Origin: Chloroflexota bacterium
GTDB lineage: Bacteria > Chloroflexota > UBA6077 > JACQUR01
Reading direction: 5' to 3'
Assembly (NCBI GenBank): GCA_016210245.1
Contig: JACQUR010000063.1
Location: forward strand, 1 to 47,325
Length of the DNA: 47,325 bases
Part shown: positions 8,290 through 16,122 of the stretch, piece after piece
How positions within the stretch are numbered: position 1 is the stretch's first letter
Layout: every line of letters starts with the position of its first letter
Program-made: the position numbers and the translations under genes
Notes under the pieces: model-generated
The model's input: only the letters and a program-made list of their open reading frames with translations
Databases searched by the model: none
What the model was told of the DNA's origin: nothing

Positions 8290-9030
8290 ATGGACACGGT
8301 AGAGGTGGCATCCGAAGCGCTGGCTGAGCACTTCGCTGTGCGGGGCATGACCTGCGGCTCGTGCGTGCGCCACGTGACAGCCGCCCTCACGGCCGTGCCC
8401 GGCGTGCAGTCCGCCCAGGTCGATCTTGCGGCTGGCACCGCCACCGTGCGGTGTGATCCGGCCACCGCCTCGTTTCAGGCGCTGCAAGAGGCGGTAGCCG
8501 CGGCTGGCTACGCCCTCGATCAGACGGTGGAGCAGCCCCGCACTGGCCCATCGTGGCGCCCGTTCGCCTTCGGGCTGCTGGCTGCGCTGGCACTGCTGGG
8601 CTTCTACCTGGGCGTCATCACCCTGGCTCAGGGCTGGACCCATGCGGTACAGCAACTGGGCGAGGACCGCTGGTTCATCGCCGCCATCGCGACCGGGTTC
8701 GGCACCCAGTTGGGCCTGTTCACCGCCCTGCGAGGCCTGCATGCCGGACGGACAGCGACTGGCGTGGCCGCCAGCACGGGCACCAGCACCGCCGCGATGC
8801 TGGCCTGCTGCGCCCACCACCTGGTCGACATAGTTCCGATCCTCGGCCTGTCTGCGGCCACCCTGTTCCTGAGTGAATACAAGACACCGTTGCTCTGGCT
8901 GGGGATTGGGATGAACCTGGCCGGCATCGCCTATCTCCTGTGGCAGCTTCGCCAGCAGCGCACGATGGCCTGTCTCAGCAATGGTGGGCTGGCTATTCTC
9001 GGCGCGGTGCTCGGCGGCACCCTGAGGTGA
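8290..9030 (+). CDS. HMA-domain membrane protein with chimeric C-terminus
   Basis: A 246-residue protein with an N-terminal heavy-metal-associated domain (GMTCGSC, C22 and C25) and then about five membrane segments, including a cysteine/histidine-rich one (LACCAHHLVDIVPILG) that could carry a metal across the membrane, as MerT/MerC-type proteins do. That role is inferred. The last 16 residues, beginning SNGGLAILGAVLGG, are not part of this family: they match an internal strand of Lgt and begin the lgt remnant. So the natural C-terminus has been lost and replaced. ATG at 8290 starts the conserved part; upstream in-frame codons lack a clear ribosome site. Confidence 0.7.
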   Translation: MDTVEVASEALAEHFAVRGMTCGSCVRHVTAALTAVPGVQSAQVDLAAGTATVRCDPATASFQALQEAVAAAGYALDQTVEQPRTGPSWRPFAFGLLAALALLGFYLGVITLAQGWTHAVQQLGEDRWFIAAIATGFGTQLGLFTALRGLHAGRTATGVAASTGTSTAAMLACCAHHLVDIVPILGLSAATLFLSEYKTPLLWLGIGMNLAGIAYLLWQLRQQRTMACLSNGGLAILGAVLGGTLR

Positions 9031-9291
9031 CCGGCGATGCCCTGGGGCCAGCTACGGACGGAAGCTGGGGCATCGTCTACCTGAACCCGGGCGCCATGGC
9101 GCAGCAGCTCGGCGTGGCCTATCAGCCCACCTTCCCTGCGCATGGAGACCGTCTGGTTCCTGGGCCTCCAGGAGGCCCAACTCCTGGCGCTGGGTAGCAT
9201 CGCCCTGGCTGCCATCTGGGCCACCTGGCGGCGTCGGCCCGTGCCTGCCCGCGCCGTGCGCAGGCGCAAGCTGGCGCGGGGAAGGGGCTGA
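8977..9291 (+). pseudogene. lgt remnant, three fragments with internal deletions
   Basis: Three blocks match the intact Lgt at 18231-19037 in order: NGGLAILGAVLGGTL (to 9027), then VTGDAL..TDGSWGIVYLNPGA up to about 9140, then TVWFLGLQEAQLLALGSIAL and an Arg-rich tail ending at 9291. About 40 codons containing the GRLGC catalytic region and about 60 codons before the last helix are missing. The first block is in frame with the HMA protein. Activity is impossible. Confidence 0.85.
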
Positions 9292-9371
9292 GTGCCAACC
9301 TGAATAGGTTGGAACGGGCCGACCTACTGGCACGGTTGCTGGCCCCGGAGGCCGCCGCCGGCCGGTGGGAA

Positions 9372-9438
9372 GCGGGGGCTTGTCCCCCGCCCCGCGCCCC
9401 GCAGGCTGGGTGCCCACGGGCGGGGGACAAGCCCCCGC
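9372..9438. repeat. GC-rich inverted repeat
   Basis: Perfect 21-bp arms at 9372-9392 and 9418-9438 flank a 25-nt loop; each arm itself is a short hairpin (GCGGGGG, loop CTTGT or ACAAG, CCCCCGC). It lies between the convergent lgt remnant and histidine kinase gene and could end both transcripts. A copy of the right arm occurs at 45446-45471, and both are followed by an ATGCAGCG.TCAGT motif, so this is a dispersed repeat. The remaining 9439-9651 stretch holds nothing I recognise. Confidence 0.75.
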
Positions 9439-9651
9439 GCTACGGGTCGCAGGCGATGCTTGGATCCTTATGCAGCGATCAGTAGATAGGCGTCACGTGC
9501 GGGAGCTCGTGCAGCGCCTGGGGGCGCTGGAGGGCTTTAACCGGCCCGGTCGCGACCAGCAGCTTGCCCTCTTTGATCTCGAGCTGAAGGTCGCCTGAGC
9601 GTTCGCTGAGGCAGAGGGGGTGACTGCGCTGTTCAGGCAGGTGGTTGGCGA

Positions 9652-11073
9652 TCAGCTCTCCAGAGGCAGCCGTACCGTCGCCGTCGTCCCCTGGTTGGGC
9701 GCGCTCGTCAGTGTGATCTTGCCCCCGTGCTGCTCGGCGATCCAGCGCGCGATGGACAGGCCCAGCCCGGTGCCGCCCGGATCGCGGGCGCGGGCCGGGT
9801 CGGCGCGGTAGAAGCGCTCGAAGACGTGCGGCAGGTCCTGGGACGAGATGCCCACACCCGTGTCGCAGACGACGATCTCCGTCGCCGCGCTGTTGCGCTC
9901 GAGGCCGACGGTGACCCGCCCGCCGTCGGGAGTGTATTTGAGGGCATTGTCCATCAGGATGAGCAGCAGTTGCTTCAGTCGATCCGGGTCGCCCCGCGCC
10001 AGGGCCGGTTCGAGCCTCGCCACCTCGAGTCGCTGGCCCTGTGCCAGGTGGCGCGCCTCGCCCAGCGCGTCCAGCAACACCCGATCCAGCTCCACGCGCT
10101 GGTGACGCAGCGGCTGGCCGGCGTCGGCGCGCGCGAGCGCCAGCAGGTCGGCCACCAGGCGCGCGAGGCGGTGGGCCTCGTGGCTGGCCTCATGCACCGC
10201 TTCCTGCCGCTCAGCCGGCGCCATGTCGGGCTGACGCTCGAGCAATTCCAGGTTGGCCTGGATGGCGGTGAGCGGCGCCCGCAGCTCGTGCGAGGCGTCG
10301 GCCACGAAGCGCTGCTGGGCCCGATAGGCCCCCTCCAGGCTGGCCAGCATCTCGTTGAACGTGGCCGCCAGTTGCCCCAACTCATCGCGCCGGGCGCCGA
10401 CCGGCACCCGCCGGCCGAACTCGCGGGAACGCTCGATGGCCGCCGCGGCCTCGGTGAGGGTCGCCACCGGGCGGAGGGCGCGCCCGGCCAGGAGCCGGCC
10501 TGCACCCAGGGTCACCGCGGCCGCGACCACTGCCAGCAGGGGCACGAGCTGGCGGAGGCGTGCCAGGGAGGCGTCGATCCCGCCCAGCGGCGCCATCGCC
10601 ACCAGGTACTGGCCTGCTCCATCGAGCGGCAGCACATACAGGCGCCAGCGGCTGCCCTCGGAGCCGGCGAGGAGACCAAAGGCTCCGGGCCCGGCGCGCA
10701 CGGTCGCGAACGGCGGCGCGAGCCCCGCCAGCGCGTCGTAGGCCGGTCCGGATGGGCGAGTCAGCGCGGTGTCTGGGTCGACCGACGGAGCCGGCGCGTC
10801 GTTGGACGATGCCGCCAGCACCTGGCCGCCTGGCCCATAGATGCGCATCACCAAGCCGGGGAGGATCGGCGTTTCGAGCATGGTCGCCAGCTCGTCCGAG
10901 GTACGCGCAGCCACGTACGTGCCCGCCGCGTGCTCGACCGCGCCCTCCAGCGCCTGGTCCAGGTCGTCGTACTGGATACGGCTGAAGATGGCGTAGGCCA
11001 GCAGTCCCGCCAGCAGAACGATCAGGCCGGTCAGCCCGCCGTACCAGAGCGCCAGGCGCAAGCGCAGCGACAT
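9652..11073 (-). CDS. Sensor histidine kinase, MprB/OmpR-partner type
   Basis: The 473-residue kinase has two membrane segments (about 8-30 and 175-198) around a periplasmic sensor of about 145 residues, a HAMP linker, a HisKA helix pair with H262 in SHELRAPLT, and a HATPase domain with N376 (DNALKY), the G1 box DTGVGI (404-409), FERFYR and GGTGLGLS (433-440). All catalytic boxes are intact. It phosphorylates the adjacent response regulator, whose stop lies four bases before this start. The signal is unknown; the position beside copper and redox genes is suggestive only. Confidence 0.93.
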   Translation of the reverse strand: MSLRLRLALWYGGLTGLIVLLAGLLAYAIFSRIQYDDLDQALEGAVEHAAGTYVAARTSDELATMLETPILPGLVMRIYGPGGQVLAASSNDAPAPSVDPDTALTRPSGPAYDALAGLAPPFATVRAGPGAFGLLAGSEGSRWRLYVLPLDGAGQYLVAMAPLGGIDASLARLRQLVPLLAVVAAAVTLGAGRLLAGRALRPVATLTEAAAAIERSREFGRRVPVGARRDELGQLAATFNEMLASLEGAYRAQQRFVADASHELRAPLTAIQANLELLERQPDMAPAERQEAVHEASHEAHRLARLVADLLALARADAGQPLRHQRVELDRVLLDALGEARHLAQGQRLEVARLEPALARGDPDRLKQLLLILMDNALKYTPDGGRVTVGLERNSAATEIVVCDTGVGISSQDLPHVFERFYRADPARARDPGGTGLGLSIARWIAEQHGGKITLTSAPNQGTTATVRLPLES

Positions 11074-11076
11074 CGG

Positions 11077-11751
11077 CTAGGCCTCCCGCAGCACGTAGCC
11101 GGAGCCGCGCAGGGTGTGGATCAGGCGCGGCTCGCCCTCCGCTTCCAGCTTCTGGCGAAGCTGCCGCACGTACACCTCCAGCACGTTGCTGTTGCCGCCG
11201 AAGTCGTAGCCCCAGACGCGGTCCATGAGGAACTCCTTGGGCAGCACCCGCTGGGGGTGCTCCAGGAACTGGCGAAGCAGGTCGTATTCGGTGGTCGTCA
11301 GGTCGATCTCGCGCGCTCCCCGCCGTGCCCGCCGCGCGCCGGTATCCAGGCTGAGGTCGGCAAAGCGCAGCACGGCGGGGCGCTCGGCTTCGCGCCGCCG
11401 CAGCAGCGCCCGTACCCGGGCCAGCAGCACCTCGAAGGTGAAGGGCTTGACCACGTAGTCGTCGGCGCCCTGCTCCAGCCCCTGCACCTGGTCGGCGGGA
11501 GCATCCCGGGCCGTCAGCAGCAGGACCGGAAGCTGGCCATCGGCGGCCCGCAGCCGCTGGAGCACCTCCAGGCCGTCCGGGCCGGGCATCATGACGTCCA
11601 GGATGACCAGGTCCGGGTAGCGGTCGCGGGCCAGGGCCAGCCCCTCCGGCCCGGAGGCGGCGGTGTCGACGGCAAAGCCCTCGTAGGCCAGGCCGCGCTT
11701 GAGCACGCTGGTCACGGCCGGATCGTCGTCGATCACCAGGATACGCTGCAT
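11077..11751 (-). CDS. OmpR/PhoB-family response regulator
   Basis: The 224-residue regulator has a receiver domain with the acidic pocket D8-D10, phospho-acceptor D52 (LDVMMP), T80 and K102 (VKPF), and a C-terminal winged helix with DLTTTEYDLLRQFLEHPQRV and YVRQLRQKLE, the MprA/PhoB type. It binds direct repeats when phosphorylated by the kinase just downstream. I chose ATG 11751 because the conserved QRILVIDDD starts there and GAGGAG precedes it; a frame extension to 11772 is possible. The 211 bp upstream to the methyltransferase stop holds no gene and should contain the promoter. Confidence 0.93.
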   Translation of the reverse strand: MQRILVIDDDPAVTSVLKRGLAYEGFAVDTAASGPEGLALARDRYPDLVILDVMMPGPDGLEVLQRLRAADGQLPVLLLTARDAPADQVQGLEQGADDYVVKPFTFEVLLARVRALLRRREAERPAVLRFADLSLDTGARRARRGAREIDLTTTEYDLLRQFLEHPQRVLPKEFLMDRVWGYDFGGNSNVLEVYVRQLRQKLEAEGEPRLIHTLRGSGYVLREA

Positions 11752-11983
11752 GCCGCTGCTCCTCCCCCTCATCGCCTGGCTCCTGCCTGCTGGCCTCCAG
11801 GTGGCCTGGAAGCCGTGCGCGATGGCTCCTCGCTCCCCATCGCCCGGGGCCCCAGGAGTAGACCCGTTGCAGATCGAGCCGGCCAGACCGACGGCCCCAC
11901 TGACAAAATGGTAGAGGCTGTCGAGGCGCGAGACAATCCTCTCGACGGGAGGCGCTCGGCGTGCGCCCCGAGGCTGCTCAACC

Positions 11984-12967
11984 TCAGCCCGGCCGCCCCG
12001 GTTTGTGCAGCATGGCCACCGCGGCTGTGGTCAAGGGACCGGCGAAGCGCTGGGCCGAGACCAGCCCCGGGAAGCGGCGGTACTCGGCTTGGCGGAGCAG
12101 GTGCGCGCTGAAGAAGCGCCAGACTGGCTCCAGCAGACGCGTGCGCCAGGTCTCGGACTCGACCTCAAACAGCAGGAGCACGTAGCCGCCAGGACGCAGT
12201 CGTTCCCAGGCCTTCCCTACCACCCGCCCGGGGTCGGGCAGGTGCTCGAACACGTAGGTCGAGACGACGAGGTCGAAGGGCCCTTCCGGCAGCGGGTCGC
12301 GCAGCAGGTCCAATTGCTGGAAGCGCGCGTTTGCCCGGTGGCCGAACTTGGCCCTGGCACGGGCCAGCATGGCCTCGGAGAGGTCGACTCCGGTGTAGCA
12401 GCCGAAGGGCAGGCCCTGGGCCAGCAGGCGCTCCAGGTTGGCGCCGGTGCCGCAGCCCAGGTCCAGCACCTGGCCGCCGGGCAGCAGGTGCGTCGCCAGC
12501 GCCCGGTCGAAGGCGCGGTGCGCGTCGCGGTCGAGCCAGTCTCGCCACAGCCAGCTTGCAGCGTCGTAGACGCCAGCGACGGCGTGGTAGAGCGACCGCA
12601 CGTCCACCGGCGCCCGGGCCAGGGCGGCCAGCCCCAGGCCGGCTTCGGCCGCTCCGGCGAGGCGGAGCAGCCAGGGCGGACGTCTGGCCAGCCACTCGAT
12701 CGCACGGCGGTAGCGGCTGGGGGCGGCGCCGACCCACCACTGCCGTACATAGGCGCGGCCAGCGACAAGCAGGAGGAGCCCGTCGAAGAGGAGGAGCGCG
12801 CCAAGCCAGCGGAGCAGCGACATCTGCGCCGTGGGCTCACCCCAGGAAAGGCGCGCCACCTCGGGCGTCTTGCTGAGACGATCCGGTACTGCGGCCACTC
12901 CGGTGGCCGGGCTGACGACGGCGCCCTGGATGGCAGGTGCGCGAAGAAAGCCAATGACGTAGTTCAC
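11984..12967 (-). CDS. SAM-dependent methyltransferase with membrane-like N-terminus
   Basis: The 327-residue protein has a hydrophobic stretch at residues 52-70, then a class I methyltransferase fold: DLGCGTG (169-175) for SAM binding, GVDLSEAMLARARAKF, QQLDLLRDPLPEGPFDLVVS and the FEHLPDP loop. The GTG start overlaps the HAD gene stop (GTGA) with GGAGG upstream. Methyltransferases of this class act on many small molecules, quinones or lipids, and the motif set does not choose among them. The N-terminal 120 residues, with a Trp-rich amphipathic part, look membrane-associated. Confidence 0.8.
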   Translation of the reverse strand: MNYVIGFLRAPAIQGAVVSPATGVAAVPDRLSKTPEVARLSWGEPTAQMSLLRWLGALLLFDGLLLLVAGRAYVRQWWVGAAPSRYRRAIEWLARRPPWLLRLAGAAEAGLGLAALARAPVDVRSLYHAVAGVYDAASWLWRDWLDRDAHRAFDRALATHLLPGGQVLDLGCGTGANLERLLAQGLPFGCYTGVDLSEAMLARARAKFGHRANARFQQLDLLRDPLPEGPFDLVVSTYVFEHLPDPGRVVGKAWERLRPGGYVLLLFEVESETWRTRLLEPVWRFFSAHLLRQAEYRRFPGLVSAQRFAGPLTTAAVAMLHKPGRPG

Positions 12968-13392
12968 GGCTCCTCCCTGGCCTCGCGCGCCTCGAGTGCC
13001 TCCGGGAAGGGCAGCATGTGCGCGGCCAGCGCCTCGGTCTGCTGCGCGATGGCCCAGCAGTTGCGCTCGTCGTCGTCGATGGTCAGGTGCAGCGCCTTCT
13101 CCCGCACGACCTGCGCCTTGAACTCCGGCACGGTTCCAGGCCAGTCGTTCGGGCGCATCACCAGCTCCGTGTAGCGGATGCCCAGGGAGGCGAGGAACGC
13201 CTCGGTCTCCTGGCGACGGCGCTCCCACCGACCGGTGACGATGTAGGCTTGGTCACCGTGCGCCAGAAGGGCGTCGATGAGCCGCTTGAAGTGGCGCGGC
13301 GCCTGGGCGATGGTCCCATCGATATCGATACCAAAGCGCAGCCCCTCGCGGGCCTCTACCGATCGTTTTGGCGGCAACGTTGGCTCTGACAC
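12964..13392 (-). CDS. Small HAD-superfamily phosphatase-like protein
   Basis: The 142-residue protein begins with motif I GIDIDGT (D23, D25), has a threonine motif II in AYIVTGRW, and an acidic motif III/IV IDDDERN. These are the residues of aspartate-phosphatase HAD enzymes without a cap domain (nucleotidase or polynucleotide-phosphatase-like). The GTG at 13392 is the first in-frame start ahead of the conserved core; an upstream ATG extension has poor composition. It is coupled by a GTGA overlap to the methyltransferase, so the two likely act together; the substrate is unknown. Confidence 0.75.
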   Translation of the reverse strand: MSEPTLPPKRSVEAREGLRFGIDIDGTIAQAPRHFKRLIDALLAHGDQAYIVTGRWERRRQETEAFLASLGIRYTELVMRPNDWPGTVPEFKAQVVREKALHLTIDDDERNCWAIAQQTEALAAHMLPFPEALEAREAREEP

Positions 13393-13481
13393 GTGCTCAC
13401 CATCCCGGCTGGTCGTGGGGTGAGCGCTCGTCTTCCGACTCGCGTACAGCGGTGCAGGCCGGCTGCGGCATCGGACCGCGC

Positions 13482-14090
13482 TCAGCTCCCAAGCGTGCTC
13501 CTGAGCTGCTCGCCCGCGTGGGCCATCCATTCACCGGCGGCGGTCACCCGCTGGCCCAAACCCATCATCGTCTGGCCGTCCTCGGCAAGCCAGCCGGCCT
13601 CCTCCTGCATCGACCCATCGCCGGACGCTGCGGCCCGCTCGCGCATCGTCCCCGCTTGCTGGCGCATGTCCTGGCCATGCTCCTGAAGGGCGCGCCCCTC
13701 ATAGACCATCGCCTTGCCGTCGCCGATGAGCTTGATCACGTCCCCGGCCGCACTGGGTGGGTGCCGCATCCCCCAGGCGCTCTGCGCCATCCGCCCGGCC
13801 AGCGCCAGCAGCGCCTGACCACCCTGCTGGAGGTGCCGCCCGTCGTCGATCCAGCCAGCATTGCCCAGGCGTTCACCAGTCGCCACCAGGCGCTCGCCGT
13901 GGCTGATCATGCGCTCCGCGTGGGTCTTGGTCGCCTGCGCCGCCTCAGTCATGGCCTGGCCGTCGGTGGGCGCGGCTGCCCGTGCCCCGGCCGTCTCGGG
14001 GCTCGGCGTCGGGGCAGGCGCCGCGGCCGGGGCGCAAGCGGCCAGCATGGCAGCGCCAAGGATCAGCATCAACCCGGTCTTGATTCGCAC
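13482..14090 (-). CDS. Lipoprotein with helical repeats
   Basis: A 202-residue protein starting VRIKTGLMLILGAAML with lipobox LAAC (Cys19), so it should be lipidated by Lgt and anchored outside the membrane. A Pro/Ala-rich linker follows, then an all-helical region with repeated GxxMxxxAxxxxxHxxxM patterns (HAERMISHGERLV, GRALQEHGQDMRQQAG). Met and His are unusually frequent, which would suit metal binding; that is inference. No family recognised. The gene is alone, 89 bp before the HAD gene. The 250 bp upstream to 14341 shows no gene. Confidence 0.65.
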   Translation of the reverse strand: MRIKTGLMLILGAAMLAACAPAAAPAPTPSPETAGARAAAPTDGQAMTEAAQATKTHAERMISHGERLVATGERLGNAGWIDDGRHLQQGGQALLALAGRMAQSAWGMRHPPSAAGDVIKLIGDGKAMVYEGRALQEHGQDMRQQAGTMRERAAASGDGSMQEEAGWLAEDGQTMMGLGQRVTAAGEWMAHAGEQLRSTLGS

Positions 14091-14341
14091 CTGGTCCAGG
14101 CCTCGCTTTCCTGGGATGCAAGAGGCACGGCGCGCAGCACGCACAGCGCCGGCGTCGAAGGCCTTTCCGTCGCCGCTATCTCGTCGGCTAGCCCTCGGTA
14201 TGCAGGACGGGGACCAGCCGGAGCCGCTGCAACCTGCGGTCAAAGCTCGCCATGGCGAGCACGGGATATGCAGGGTGACGAGTCGGGGCAGCCGGGGCGG
14301 ACGATGTCCCGCCTCGATGGCTGTCCGGCTGGGAGGTGGCC

Positions 14342-14554
14342 GTGCGCGTCTTTAGCCGCGGGCCTCTGCGTCAGGCGCTTCTCACGCCCCTGGCGCTGGC
14401 GCTGCTGCTCTGGCTCTGCAGCCTGCCGCTGCTCGCGCTCATCGCCCTGCCCCTCCTGGGCGAGCGTGCTACTCTGGTCCTTGCCCTCGCCCTGCTGGGG
14501 GGAGAGTTGCTGCTCTGCTGGTTCCTCTGTTACGGGCGCCGGCGGCTGCCATAA
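14342..14554 (+). CDS. Small two-helix membrane protein
   Basis: A 70-residue protein with two membrane segments (about 12-37 and 42-62) and a basic tail GRRRLP. GTG at 14342 is preceded by GGGAGG at a suitable distance, which is why I call it real. It overlaps, on the other strand, the out-of-frame tail of the broken copper ATPase. Function unknown. Confidence 0.45.
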   Translation: MRVFSRGPLRQALLTPLALALLLWLCSLPLLALIALPLLGERATLVLALALLGGELLLCWFLCYGRRRLP

Positions 14555-14624
14555 CGGAGGGCGTTGATCCGGGTGACCGTGCTCGTCGAGGCGGGTGATC
14601 CTTGCCCCTGCCCGCTCGTCCTGA

Positions 14625-15680
14625 CATCGACTCGTCCACCGCCGAGTAGCCCTCCAGGACAGTCCCATCCACCGGGATCTGCTCGCCCGGGCGCACCACG
14701 ATGACGTCCTCGACCTGCACCTGCGCGGCCGGGACCTCCACCTCCTGGCCGTCGCGGAGCACGCGGGCGATCCTGGGCCGCAGCTTCAGGAGCTTGCGGA
14801 TGGCCTCCGAGGTCTGGCCACGGGTGAGCGCCGCGAGGTAGCGGCCCAGGATGATGAAAGCCGTCAGCAGCGCCGCTGCCTCGTAAAAGGTCGCCCGCTC
14901 GCCTCCCAGGCCGAGCTGCGGCCAGAACGTATTGATGACCGCGATGAAGTACGCGGCGCCGATGCCGGAGGCGTACAGGAGGTTCATGTCCCGCACGCCG
15001 TGGCGCAGCCCCTGGTAGGCGTTGACGAAGAACTGGCGCGCAGGGCCGAACACGATCGGTGTGGTCAGGAGGAACAGCACCCACCGGTAGCCGAGGAACT
15101 CCGGCACGATGGCGGGCAGGATCCAGTACTCCCAGAAGGTCCCCAGCATCACCAGGAGGGCCAGGGGCCAGGAGATGAGCATGTTGCGCCCCTGGCGGGC
15201 GATCTCCCGCCGACGAGCCTCCCGCTCCCGGTCGATGGCCTCGGCCTCCTTGACCTTCTCGGCGGCCTCGTAGCCCAGCTCGCGGATGACCTGGAGCATC
15301 TCGGCTGGCCCTGTGACCCCTGGGTAGTACTTGACGGTAGCGGTGGCCGCCGGGAAGCTGACGCTGGCCCTGGTGACGCCCTCCATCTCTCTGAGAGCCC
15401 GCTCGACGAGCTGAGAGCAGTGCTCGCTGCTCATCCCGAAGATGGACAGCGCCACCTCCTCCTGAGGAACCGAATAGCCGACCTCGGCGATGGCCTTCAC
15501 CAGGGCCAGCGGCCTCACCCGGTTGGGGTCGTAGACGATGGTGGCGCTCTGGGCGGCAAAGTTGACGCTGGCCTCGGCCACGCCCGGGAGGGCCTGGAGG
15601 GCCCGCTCGATGGTCCGGACGCAGGAGGCGCAGTCCATGCCGCCCACCGGCAGCACGAGGCGCCGGGTGGCCACCGTCAT
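14625..15680 (-). pseudogene. Copper P1B-type ATPase, 3' half deleted
   Basis: The N-terminal half of a CopA-like exporter: HMA1 with GGMDCASC (C17, C20), HMA2 with a degenerate GMSSEHC, four membrane segments, and the actuator domain up to IPVDGTVLEGYSAVDESM. Coding homology stops exactly where LTGE should follow. The CPC membrane helix, phosphorylation motif DKTGT, nucleotide-binding domain and last helices are absent from the window, so no transport is possible. The frame runs on to 14469 in unrelated sequence. The start is coupled (ATGA) to the upstream membrane protein. It either is a deletion remnant or an assembly breakpoint. Confidence 0.88.
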
Positions 15681-15982
15681 GCCCGCGCCTCCCGAGCCCC
15701 GCTCCAGGCGTTGTAGAGCAGCGCCCAGACCGCGCCGAACAGCCATGCCCCGATCGCCACCGTCACCAGGCCGATGATGAACTGGGGCAGCGTGACGAAC
15801 AGCCTGCCCGGGACGAGCGCTGATGCGTCCAGGAAGAGCCAGGCCCCGTACAGGGCCAGCAGCGGCCCCGGAGCGACCAGGACCAGGAACGCTCCAAGCG
15901 CATAGCAAGCAGCTCCAACCACCGCCAGGGCGGTGGCGAAAGGCGCGACCGCGATCGCGGCCCGTCGCTCAACGCTGATCAT
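15677..15982 (-). CDS. Small membrane protein, DUF5676-like
   Basis: A 101-residue protein with three hydrophobic segments (about 11-35, 36-55, 68-92). It starts 15982 with GGAGG nearby and overlaps the start of the copper ATPase remnant by four bases. Small proteins of this size commonly precede copper P-ATPases in bacteria and are annotated DUF5676; the match is by size, topology and context only. With the ATPase broken, its partner is missing. Confidence 0.6.
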   Translation of the reverse strand: MISVERRAAIAVAPFATALAVVGAACYALGAFLVLVAPGPLLALYGAWLFLDASALVPGRLFVTLPQFIIGLVTVAIGAWLFGAVWALLYNAWSGAREARA

Positions 15983-16032
15983 GACTAGCCTCCTTGCACT
16001 CGCGTGAGAGTGTGCTCTCAGCCTCTACTGTC

Positions 16033-16049
16033 TGGCATCGGGCATGCCA
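16033..16049. promoter_or_regulatory. Candidate operator palindrome
   Basis: TGGCAT and ATGCCA arms with a 5-bp spacer lie 51 bp upstream of the 15982 start in front of the copper operon remnant. Position and symmetry suit a metal-responsive repressor. No supporting second copy was found nearby. Confidence 0.35.
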
Positions 16050-16122
16050 CAACTGACAAATCCTCACCTGTTGTTCGGGTTCTTCAGGTAACCCTCAGCT
16101 CGGCGCTGGCGTCGCCGGGCCC

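Noticed and set aside
9471..9598. Small frame MQRSVDRRHVRELVQ and its minus-strand counterpart
   Set aside because: No ribosome site or family; starts within a dispersed repeat flank.
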